From Tumebacillus flagellatus (GTDB taxonomy: Bacteria; Bacillota; Bacilli; Tumebacillales; Tumebacillaceae): 64,000 nt of DNA. The translations under genes and the position numbers were made by a program. Positions within the stretch are counted from its first letter, which is position 1, and every line of letters begins with the position of its first letter. The stretch spans positions 1 through 64,000 of the forward strand of contig NZ_JMIR01000015.1 in NCBI RefSeq assembly GCF_000714935.1, in the 5' to 3' direction. Shown piece by piece: positions 1 through 6,015 of the stretch. The notes beneath the pieces were generated by a model. The model saw nothing but the letters and a program-made list of their open reading frames with translations, ran no database searches and was not told where the DNA came from.

Positions 1-760
1 GCGGCGAACTGTTTGACCACGCCTGCAATCGCCTGCGGGATCAATCCAAACTGCTTGATCACGTGGGCGGCTGCCTTCGGGATCGCGCCGAACTGCTTCA
101 CGGCGTCGGCAATCGCTTTCGGGATCAGCTCAAACTGCTTGATTACCTGGGCCACCGCTTTCGGAATCAATCCAAAGTCGAGCACCGCCTGGGCGATCAG
201 CTTGCCGATCTCGCCAAACTGCACCTGCACTTTGAGCCCGATGTTGCCCACCAAGCCAAACGTGGCGGAAACTTGCGCCGCCAGTTTCGCCGCCAGCGCA
301 AACTCCAAACTCACTCGCCCGGCCAGCTTCGCCGCCATGCCGATCTGCATTCCGACCTGCGCCGCAATTTTGGCAGCCAGCGACAGTTCCGCTCCGATCG
401 TCGCGGCGAATTTCGCCGTCAGCCCGAACCCTGCCGCAATCTGCGCGGTGATCTTCGCAGCAATCGACAACTCTTGCGTCACTTTCGCCGCATAGTTCGC
501 CGTCGTGTTGAACTCCAACGCCACGCTGACAGCGCTTTTGACAGTGCGGCTGAACTCCATCACAACCGCGGTCGCAATCTTGGTCACTTTGCAGTACTCC
601 GCCACCACCGACTCAGCGATCTTGGTCGTCTTGCACAGCTCTTTGACGGTTTCGGATGCGATTTTGGGCAGTTTGTCGAATTCCTTGACGGTCGTCGCAA
701 TCTGCTTGGGCAACTTGTCAAATTCCTTGACCGCCTTCGCCGCTTCATCTGTCACACGGC
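1..760 (-). repeat. 42-bp (14-codon) tandem repeat array inside the tape-measure-like gene
   Basis: The period is visible in the DNA: the motif aactg recurs at 7, 49, 91 and 133, exactly 42 bases apart. The protein repeat continues with more divergence to about position 760. Units keep hydrophobic spacing and conserved Lys-Ala or Pro-Lys-Ala cores, so selection appears to act on the protein period. Around 18 units fall in the window; the array continues off the left edge. Confidence 0.75.
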
Positions 761-884
761 CAAACCCGTCAACCATCTCCAGAACGTCCTCGACCATCAA
801 ATCCATATAGCCCGTCGCCAATTCCATGTACTGTCGAATAAACACCATGGAATCCTCAACGCTCTTCAATAAAAAATCATCCAT
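1..884 (-). CDS. Tape-measure-like phage tail protein, 14-residue repeats (partial, runs off left edge)
   Basis: Reading frame of 294 codons open to the window edge with no stop, starting at ATG 884-882 behind an AAAGGAGGT site (7-base spacing). The first ~40 residues are unique (begins MDDFLLKSVEDSMVF). From about residue 50 the protein is an array of 14-residue units, for example FGLIPKAVAQVIKQ, FELIPKAIADAVKQ, FGAIPKAAAHVIKQ, each with the same hydrophobic pattern, as expected of a long helical rod. It lies directly after sheath, tube and assembly-chaperone genes, the place of the tape measure in contractile tails (XkdO position in PBSX). The role is inferred from position and repeat architecture; no catalytic motif is visible. 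The 3' end is outside the window, so total length is unknown. Confidence 0.65.
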   Translation of the reverse strand, partial: MDDFLLKSVEDSMVFIRQYMELATGYMDLMVEDVLEMVDGFGRVTDEAAKAVKEFDKLPKQIATTVKEFDKLPKIASETVKELCKTTKIAESVVAEYCKVTKIATAVVMEFSRTVKSAVSVALEFNTTANYAAKVTQELSIAAKITAQIAAGFGLTAKFAATIGAELSLAAKIAAQVGMQIGMAAKLAGRVSLEFALAAKLAAQVSATFGLVGNIGLKVQVQFGEIGKLIAQAVLDFGLIPKAVAQVIKQFELIPKAIADAVKQFGAIPKAAAHVIKQFGLIPQAIAGVVKQFA

Positions 885-919
885 CGCCCAACCTCCTTTC
901 CTTGGGAAATGCTCAGCCT

Positions 920-957
920 AAAAAAAGAGACCGCCCCTATCCAGGGCGGCTCTCTTT
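920..957 (-). terminator. Rho-independent terminator overlapping the end of the frameshifted chaperone frame
   Basis: On the minus strand CCGCCC pairs with GGGCGG and GAGA with TCTC, with one bulged G, followed by a run of seven T. The loop contains the TAG stop of the -1 frame (939-937). A shorter T run exists on the other strand. It sits between the chaperone and the tape-measure-like gene and would lower downstream transcription. Confidence 0.6.
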
Positions 958-1496
958 TTGATCAGCCTCTTCGAACAATTCGAGGGCGGCCACCCTCATG
1001 TATGCCGGCCAGCGCTGCGACTCCTCAAACGAGATGTGCCGCTGCGCCAACGCCAGGCATTGCACAAAGGCAGGGGATTTTTTCAGGGCTTCGATTTTGG
1101 CCCTTAGGCGTTTCCCTCACCGTCGCCGTTCAGCTTTTCAAACAGCTTCTTGATCTTGGTGTAGTCCTTGCCTTTGAAGCCGGCGAGGAAATCACGGACG
1201 CCTTCGTAATTGCGGAAGCGCGGCGGTTCCATGCCGTCCACTTTCACGATGGTGCGCACGATCAGGCAGCTTTGGAAGATGACGGCGCCCGCGCCGTTCG
1301 GTTCAAACACGCCGCCGAGTTGACCCGCGACGATCATCTCGTCGGAACCGATCATCTCGCGCATCTCGACAAGTCGGCCGTCCGAGAGGCGGACTTGGTT
1401 GAACGGAAGTTCTTGCGAGGTCGGAACCGGCACGGAGACCGGTGCGTCCGGGGTGGTTTCGACGACGACTTGCGGGTTGAATTCTTGTGCTTGCAT
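937..1496 (-). CDS. Tail assembly chaperone, long form by -1 ribosomal frameshift (gpGT-like)
   Basis: The short chaperone frame carries G_GGA_AAC (minus strand, 1116-1110) two codons before its stop. This is a canonical X_XXY_YYZ slippery site, very close to the GGGAAAG used by lambda G-T. After a -1 slip the frame stays open for 57 more residues (starts RLRAKIEALKKSPAF, ends at TAG 939-937), giving a protein of about 186 residues. The extension looks coding: it is rich in Arg, Lys, Glu and Leu with no early stop and has no start of its own. Frameshifted chaperone pairs are conserved in long-tailed phages; use of this site is inferred from sequence. Confidence 0.7.
1104..1496 (-). CDS. Tail assembly chaperone, short form (gpG-like / XkdN position)
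   Basis: 130 residues starting at ATG 1496 behind a GGAGGGCT-type site. It is the gene between tail tube and tape measure, the conserved place of the tail assembly chaperone that binds the tape measure during tail assembly (lambda gpG; XkdN in PBSX-like elements). The C-terminal part (FLAGFKGKDYTKIKKLFEKL) is a charged helix. The frame ends in TAA at 1106-1104 right after the heptamer GGGAAAC. Identification rests on position, size and the frameshift signal; no enzymatic motif is expected. Confidence 0.7.
   Translation of the reverse strand: MQAQEFNPQVVVETTPDAPVSVPVPTSQELPFNQVRLSDGRLVEMREMIGSDEMIVAGQLGGVFEPNGAGAVIFQSCLIVRTIVKVDGMEPPRFRNYEGVRDFLAGFKGKDYTKIKKLFEKLNGDGEGNA
1110..1116 (-). promoter_or_regulatory. 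Programmed -1 frameshift slippery heptamer GGGAAAC
   Basis: In the zero frame of the chaperone gene the codons are GAG GGA AAC GCC TAA, so the heptamer is correctly phased for simultaneous P- and A-site slippage. The stop codon follows two codons later and the terminator-like hairpin at 920-957 lies well downstream. Confidence 0.7.
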
Positions 1497-1554
1497 GGGG
1501 TGAGCCCTCCTTGAATTGTGTAGAGTTTAGATCAAACCGATTGAAAAAAAACGA

Positions 1555-1980
1555 TTAGCCGCGCAGACGCTTGTTGCAAGCGCCCTTGAACTCTTCCTTG
1601 ATTTCGTCCGCCGCGTTCGCCGCGTCCGATTTGTACCCGAACAGCACGGTGTCCGGATACACCCACACTTCGTTTTGGCCGTCAAAGTGTTTGACGGTTT
1701 CCACGACACGCACGCGCGGGGTCGATTTGCCCGCCAGCAGCGCATCGTCGATCGTTTGGAAGAATTCAGCCACTTGGCCGTCCACTTTGCCGAGTTTGAA
1801 GTCCAGCTCCCAGCCTTTGTAGATGACTTGGTGATGTTCGCCGATGTTGCCGAGCGGGTTGCGCGCTTTCACTTCGTGCTTTTGGTTTTTCGAGAAGCCG
1901 TCCACCTCGATGGTCATGACACCACGGTCGGTGTACAGCTCAATTTTCGCGGAAGAACCAAGGATACGGTCTTTAGACAT
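1555..1980 (-). CDS. Phage tail tube protein (XkdM-like)
   Basis: 141 residues starting at ATG 1980 behind AAGGAG. It follows the sheath gene after a ~34-bp gap. The size, the lack of a signal peptide, and the beta-rich sequence with alternating hydrophobics (KIELYTDRGVMTIEVDGF, WELDFKLGKVDGQVAEFF) fit the inner tube protein of contractile tails, which stacks as hexamers under the sheath. Sheath-tube adjacency is the hallmark of myovirus, PBSX-like and tailocin clusters. Assignment combines position, size and general sequence character. Confidence 0.75.
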   Translation of the reverse strand: MSKDRILGSSAKIELYTDRGVMTIEVDGFSKNQKHEVKARNPLGNIGEHHQVIYKGWELDFKLGKVDGQVAEFFQTIDDALLAGKSTPRVRVVETVKHFDGQNEVWVYPDTVLFGYKSDAANAADEIKEEFKGACNKRLRG

Positions 1981-2014
1981 GGGTAGGTCACTCCTTCTGG
2001 AATTTTAGATGAGA

Positions 2015-3535
2015 TTAGGACTGCTTGGTGATGACGACGCCGGTCCCGATTTGGGTGCGGAAGATCATGAAGCGGTTCACGTTGAGCAGTTTGACGCCGT
2101 AATCGCAGATCAGGCGGTTTTGCGCGATGCTCGACGCCGGGTTGTTGGAAGCATCGCAGACGACTTTGTAGTCGGCGATCATCTGATCCGCCGGGGAGAT
2201 CGGAGCTTTCATCGGTTGCAAGAGGTTGTCCACACAGTGGTAGACTTGGCGCATCAGGTCATCGGTGATCGGCTGATCCACGAATTGACCGCCCACTTGG
2301 GAGACCAGTTGGTTGATGTAGTCCTGCATGCGGCGCACGTGGATTTGCGATTGCGCTTCTTCTTGCGAGAGCGTGAAGGAACCGCGGATGCCGATTTGGC
2401 CGGCCGGGGTTTGCACGCCGATCGCGTTGACGCGCGCTTGTACCATCGCGACCAGTTCGGACGGGCCGATGTTTTGGTTCGGATCGGTGCCGAGGATGCC
2501 CGATACTTTTTTGTTGCCGGTGGAGAGGTGCGGTTGGAGTCCGGCGAGCACGCCTGCAAAATAGCCGACCGGCGAGACGGTCAGCGTGGTGCCCGTTGCG
2601 GAATCGCTGATGTGCACCCACGGGAACACGGCGATCGCACGATCCGTGTCCTGCGGCTTGGTCAAGTTCCCCAGAGACGACACGGACGTTGCGCGCGGGA
2701 ACGTGATCAGCGCAATGCGCGGAAGACCGCCGTTTTGCGTGATCCCTTCGGCGTTTTCAATCAGCGCTTGGTTGATGTCGTCATCGCCTTGCTCTGCCGC
2801 CAAGATCAAGTTGATCGGCGCGGAATCGAGCGCGTGCAGACCGGTTTTGGTCGTGCCGGAAGCGGAGCCTTTGTAGTCGGCCGCTTTCGCATCCGCACCG
2901 TCGGTGCCGCCTGCGAGGTAGTAGGTGTCAAACTTCGGCTGATCGGCCGCGTCGGTTGCAAGAATCTCCATCTCCGCCAACTGCGAAGCTCCCTTCTCGC
3001 CAAAAACGGACGAGGCAAGCAAGGTCCCGGCGATCGGCGCAGCCGGTTTGACCAACAGGACGTTGTCCCAAGATTCAAACTCGCTGCCGTATTGCAGTTC
3101 AACTTTGATCGTGCCGGACTTGGTGCCCGCCGAGATCGCAGCGGAGAGCGCGTTGCCCCAAGTGCCCGGGGTTTTGGCTTTAAGCGTGAGGACGGCGGTG
3201 CCTTCCGCATCTTGGACCTCGACTTGGGCTTGTGCAGCCGGAGCGGTCGAAGAAGAGACGCGAACCACGTAGACGTTCGCGTTGCCTTGCTTGAAGATCC
3301 CGCGTGCGGTCAGGGTGCCGGTCAAAGCGAATTCCGGGTCGACGTCACCGAATTTTTTGACGAGGTCCGGATACGAAGTCACCAGCGTCGGGGTGTTCAG
3401 CGGACCGCGGGAGAACGTGCCGACGAGACCGATGTTGCCGGTCGGGGCGGAAGCGCTGCCTTCAGCGGTCGGAACTTCGAGGAAGTACTGATCGTCCAGG
3501 ATCAAGTTGTTGAGGTTCTGTACAAATTGCATCGT
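2015..3535 (-). CDS. Phage tail sheath protein (XkdK-like)
   Basis: 506 residues from ATG 3535; an in-frame TTG at 3544 is only 2 bases from the AAGGAG site, so ATG with 11-base spacing is preferred. The N-terminal stretch GNIGLVGTFSRGPLNTP is the typical contractile sheath motif (Gly-rich, then RGP). The middle holds long insertions with Ala/Thr-rich strands (GTAVLTLKAKTPGTWGN resembles sheath domain I). The C-terminus (NRLICDYGVKLLNVNRFM, ending in a Gly-Thr-Gly-Val strand) resembles the sheath domain that contacts neighbours and tube. It contracts to drive the tube. Followed by the tube gene, preceded by a small tail protein. Confidence 0.85.
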   Translation of the reverse strand, partial: TMQFVQNLNNLILDDQYFLEVPTAEGSASAPTGNIGLVGTFSRGPLNTPTLVTSYPDLVKKFGDVDPEFALTGTLTARGIFKQGNANVYVVRVSSSTAPAAQAQVEVQDAEGTAVLTLKAKTPGTWGNALSAAISAGTKSGTIKVELQYGSEFESWDNVLLVKPAAPIAGTLLASSVFGEKGASQLAEMEILATDAADQPKFDTYYLAGGTDGADAKAADYKGSASGTTKTGLHALDSAPINLILAAEQGDDDINQALIENAEGITQNGGLPRIALITFPRATSVSSLGNLTKPQDTDRAIAVFPWVHISDSATGTTLTVSPVGYFAGVLAGLQPHLSTGNKKVSGILGTDPNQNIGPSELVAMVQARVNAIGVQTPAGQIGIRGSFTLSQEEAQSQIHVRRMQDYINQLVSQVGGQFVDQPITDDLMRQVYHCVDNLLQPMKAPISPADQMIADYKVVCDASNNPASSIAQNRLICDYGVKLLNVNRFMIFRTQIGTGVVITKQS

Positions 3536-3547
3536 CTTCAACACTCC

Positions 3548-4099
3548 TTATAAGTTGGATTCCAGATCGCTGTCTTCGGACAGCGACAGTTTTTTGAGCA
3601 GATAGACGGTTTCGGCGTCGAGCACGCGGACAGAGACGTTGAACGTCATGTCGCGCTGATGCGCGCCGGCGTCGCTCGGCGGGGCGTTGTATTGCCCGAA
3701 GTACGTGAATGTCACAATGTCCACCAGCGGATTGCCGGTGTTCAGACGCGTGTTGGTGTTCAGCGCCTGTTCGATCTTCCACCCGATCCGGCTCAATTCG
3801 TCAGCCGTTGCGGTGACCAAGGTAAGCCGGAGTTCGTACGTTTTGCGCTGCTTCTCCCGATAGATCGTGGCGGTGGTATCATCGGCGTTTTTCACCGTGG
3901 CGAACACGGTGTTGACGCTTCCGATGTACGTGCCCCGCTCCCGCACAGGGTAGACGAAGAGACAGGGCAAGTTTGTTTCCACCGACGTCACGTTCGGGTC
4001 GGGCCAGCTTTGGCTGACCGTGACCACTCCCATCGGGGTCGTGAGCGTGCGCAACGTCTGCGTGATCGACTGCAAGGGGTCCGTTTGTTGAACGGTCAT
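3548..4099 (-). CDS. Small tail protein, probable tail terminator/completion protein
   Basis: 183 residues starting at ATG 4099 behind GGAGGG, ending 12 bases before the sheath start. No motif was recognised with certainty. The position directly upstream of the sheath gene and the size match the tail terminator or completion protein class (XkdJ-like position) that caps the tail and would join the head in a complete phage. Its C-terminal part (RDMTFNVSVRVLDAETVYLLKKL) is strand-rich. No capsid, portal or connector gene precedes it here; the next upstream gene is the regulator. Confidence 0.5.
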   Translation of the reverse strand: MTVQQTDPLQSITQTLRTLTTPMGVVTVSQSWPDPNVTSVETNLPCLFVYPVRERGTYIGSVNTVFATVKNADDTTATIYREKQRKTYELRLTLVTATADELSRIGWKIEQALNTNTRLNTGNPLVDIVTFTYFGQYNAPPSDAGAHQRDMTFNVSVRVLDAETVYLLKKLSLSEDSDLESNL

Positions 4100-4174
4100 T
4101 CTGTTCCCTCCTTTCAGCAGTCCGTTTCACGGCTCCGCGTGTTAAAACTACATGCAACTCACCTCCTTCAAATC

Positions 4175-4207
4175 AAAAGCCGCCAGTCGGATGCTCTGGC
4201 GGCTTTT
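4175..4207. terminator. Hairpin AAAAGCCGCCAG / CTGGCGGCTTTT upstream of the tail operon
   Basis: A perfect 12-base stem with a 9-base loop, with short T runs on both strands. It lies between the ArpU-like gene and the tail operon, so the tail genes probably have their own promoter between it and 4099, or are reached by antitermination. Confidence 0.5.
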
Positions 4208-4337
4208 CAAAAAAGCGTGGGTGGTGTGGGGTTGTGGTGGTTTTGGTGCTTTGCCTTGATTGGCTTACTAACATAGTAGCACGGCCTAAGGAAACTAACC
4301 TGTCCCGTTACTGCCAAATTTCTGCCAATTGATTTCA

Positions 4338-4369
4338 GAAAAAAACCGCCGGCTTCCACGGCGGTTTTT
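4338..4369 (-). terminator. Terminator after the ArpU-like gene
   Basis: Stem AACCGCC / GGCGGTT with a 9-base loop followed on the minus strand by a run of T, 15 bases past the regulator stop. Confidence 0.75.
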
Positions 4370-4383
4370 CATGCTCTCTATGA

Positions 4384-4827
4384 TCAAACAGCTTCCTTAT
4401 ACACGGCGACTCCCATCGCCAACGCCAATTTCAGAAACGCTCTCGCTTTCACCCGGTAGTACTTGCGTTCGCTGAGGTTCAATTCGCCGAACACAATGTA
4501 GTCCAGCGCATCGTCATCTTCCAAATACCGCATCTTCACGATTTGCTTCTCCACGTCGTTAAGCATCTCCACCGCCGCCCAAACGCTCTCGACCAGCTCG
4601 CGGCGGCGGCGTTCTTCGTCGACGTTCTTCTGCGCGATGCTTTCCGTGCTGCTGTGAAACGTGTTCGTAACGCTTGACGGCGTGAGGCTGTAGCGTGCGG
4701 TCGTGCGGGTTTCGTGTCCGGGATGGTAGCCGATCTGCATATACAGTCGGCAAGATTCCAAAATTCCCTCCACGCGGGCGCGGGTTTTCTTGGGTTCAAT
4801 GTTCAAATCGTCCAGGGTCTGCTTCAT
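4384..4827 (-). CDS. ArpU-like phage transcriptional regulator
   Basis: 147 residues from ATG 4827 (AGGAGAG at 9 bases; an upstream in-frame TTG at 4833 is too close to the site). The C-terminal half (WAAVEMLNDVEKQIVKMRYLEDDDALDYIVFGELNLSERKYYRVKARA, seen at about residues 86-135) resembles a sigma-70 region-4-like helix-turn-helix, as in ArpU/RinA proteins that switch on late or structural genes in Gram-positive prophages. It is divergent from the XRE repressor across a shared operator region. Inferred role: activator of the tail genes downstream on the same strand. Confidence 0.65.
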   Translation of the reverse strand: MKQTLDDLNIEPKKTRARVEGILESCRLYMQIGYHPGHETRTTARYSLTPSSVTNTFHSSTESIAQKNVDEERRRRELVESVWAAVEMLNDVEKQIVKMRYLEDDDALDYIVFGELNLSERKYYRVKARAFLKLALAMGVAVYKEAV

Positions 4828-4863
4828 CGTCAACCACTCTCCTCAAGTTCACAGCTTTCGTCC

Positions 4864-4878
4864 TAACGAAATCCGTTA
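4864..4878. promoter_or_regulatory. Operator 1, TAACG-N5-CGTTA
   Basis: A perfect 5+5 inverted repeat with 5-base spacer (AAATC) in the divergent intergenic region. The second copy 37 bases away has the same arms and spacing. A likely binding site for the XRE repressor encoded at 4964; the arrangement is that of a lysogeny switch. Confidence 0.65.
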
Positions 4879-4900
4879 ATTTATCGTACTCACATCATAA

Positions 4901-4915
4901 TAACGCTTCCCGTTA
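4901..4915. promoter_or_regulatory. Operator 2, TAACG-N5-CGTTA
   Basis: Identical arms to operator 1 with spacer CTTCC. It lies 15 bases upstream of a TATACT -10 (4930-4935) for the repressor gene, so it covers the -35 region; repressor binding would give autoregulation. Confidence 0.65.
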
Positions 4916-4963
4916 GTGTCAAGATGTAATATACTAGGAGACAGAAAAGGAGGGGGTCTGCAC

Positions 4964-5380
4964 ATGACCACGGTCGCAAAGCGCATTCGCGACCTTCGCA
5001 AGCAGAAGGGCTGGACGCAGAAAGACCTGGCCCAGAAAAGCCACGTTTCCCCGCAAGTCGTCTCCAACTGGGAGCGGGAGTATTCGACGCCGGATACGGA
5101 CGACATCGCAAACCTCGCGCAAGCTTTTGACGTGCCGGCCGACTTTCTGTTGCTCGGACGCATGCCCGAGCCCGCGGCCGGGGCGGACGACCCGATCGCG
5201 AAGCATCTCGCGCCGGAGGAGCTCGCCGTGTTGCAAGAGATGAGACGGCACGAAGGGTTTCGGGCTTTTTTCCATGACTTGTCGGTTGCACCGCAGGACA
5301 AGCTGCGCAAGTTGATTCGCATGTGGGACATCATCAAGGAAGATCTTGAGAACGACGATGACGAGGAGCCTGATTCCTAA
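4964..5380 (+). CDS. XRE-family (cI-like) repressor
   Basis: 138 residues from ATG 4964 behind AAAAGGAGGGG. Residues ~3-60 form a classical HTH_XRE domain (IRDLRKQKGWTQKDLAQKS, then VSPQVVSNWEREYSTPDTDDI, then LAQAFDVPADFLL). The C-terminal half is acidic and lacks a LexA-type Ser-Lys protease signature, so relief is probably not self-cleavage; the overlapping ImmA/IrrE-like gene downstream suggests removal by that protease, as in ICEBs1 ImmR/ImmA. Probably represses the divergent ArpU-like regulator through the two operators. Confidence 0.85.
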   Translation: MTTVAKRIRDLRKQKGWTQKDLAQKSHVSPQVVSNWEREYSTPDTDDIANLAQAFDVPADFLLLGRMPEPAAGADDPIAKHLAPEELAVLQEMRRHEGFRAFFHDLSVAPQDKLRKLIRMWDIIKEDLENDDDEEPDS

Positions 5381-5933
5381 CGTGAAATTCGCAAAACTCG
5401 TACCCGGCTGCCGTGTGCCGTCGATGATGGAAGACCGCGCCAACCATCTACTGACCCGATTTGATTTCAAATACCCGGACCAGATCGACATCCGTGAAAT
5501 CTGCGACTACTACAAAATCAAGATCCGCGCTTCCACAGAGCCAGACCTGACGTTTTCGGTCTGCACGGGTTTTCGCAAGGGATACATCTACATTCAGAAG
5601 GGCGTCGACTACCTGCAGTTCAAGGAACTCTGCGGCGAAGAGTTTGCGCATCTCTACCTGCACACGATCTCGCAGACCGAGACGACCAAACACCTGCACG
5701 CCAAGCAAGAGCGCCAAGCCAAGGATTTCTCCACCTACCTCTACATGCCGCTGCAAATGATGGAGGAAGTCCTGCTGTCCTACGACCAAGCGGTCGACAT
5801 CTCCCAGTTGGCGGAGGAATTTCTGGTCTCCGAGGAATTTGTGTATTACCGTCTCTCCCTGCTCTTCCCGGATCGCGTCGATGCCATCGCCCGCGCGAAG
5901 GGCCGGTTTGGATATGTGCAATGGTTGGAATGA
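5358..5933 (+). CDS. ImmA/IrrE-like (DUF955) anti-repressor peptidase
   Basis: About 191 residues. The start is uncertain: ATG 5358, TTG 5346 or GTG 5382 are possible; all overlap or abut the repressor stop at 5380, implying translational coupling. The core reads ELCGEEFAHLYLH at about residues 90-102, aligning with the HExxH zinc motif of ImmA/IrrE proteins but with Glu in place of the first His (EEFAH). Such EExxH variants occur in the family; whether this copy is catalytic cannot be decided here. Paired with an XRE repressor, the expected job is to inactivate it and induce the tail cluster after damage. Confidence 0.65.
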   Translation: MTRSLIPNVKFAKLVPGCRVPSMMEDRANHLLTRFDFKYPDQIDIREICDYYKIKIRASTEPDLTFSVCTGFRKGYIYIQKGVDYLQFKELCGEEFAHLYLHTISQTETTKHLHAKQERQAKDFSTYLYMPLQMMEEVLLSYDQAVDISQLAEEFLVSEEFVYYRLSLLFPDRVDAIARAKGRFGYVQWLE

Positions 5934-5963
5934 AAGCACGCGAGACAGTCGCGTGCTTTTTTT
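5933..5963 (+). terminator. Terminator closing the repressor operon
   Basis: AAGCACGCGA / TCGCGTGCTT with a 5-base loop and seven T. It overlaps the ImmA-like stop and marks the right end of the phage-derived region. Confidence 0.9.
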
Positions 5964-6015
5964 CGCAAAAAACTATATATTCAAACTAAACAACCAGACA
6001 AGGGGGAACTCTGAG

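Noticed and set aside
1-760. 42-bp periodic repeats as a CRISPR array
   Set aside because: The repeats are coding, degenerate and contiguous, without unique spacers or cas genes.
13-872. Plus-strand frames opposite the tape-measure gene
   Set aside because: Repeat pattern and ribosome site belong to the minus strand; plus-strand products are low complexity.
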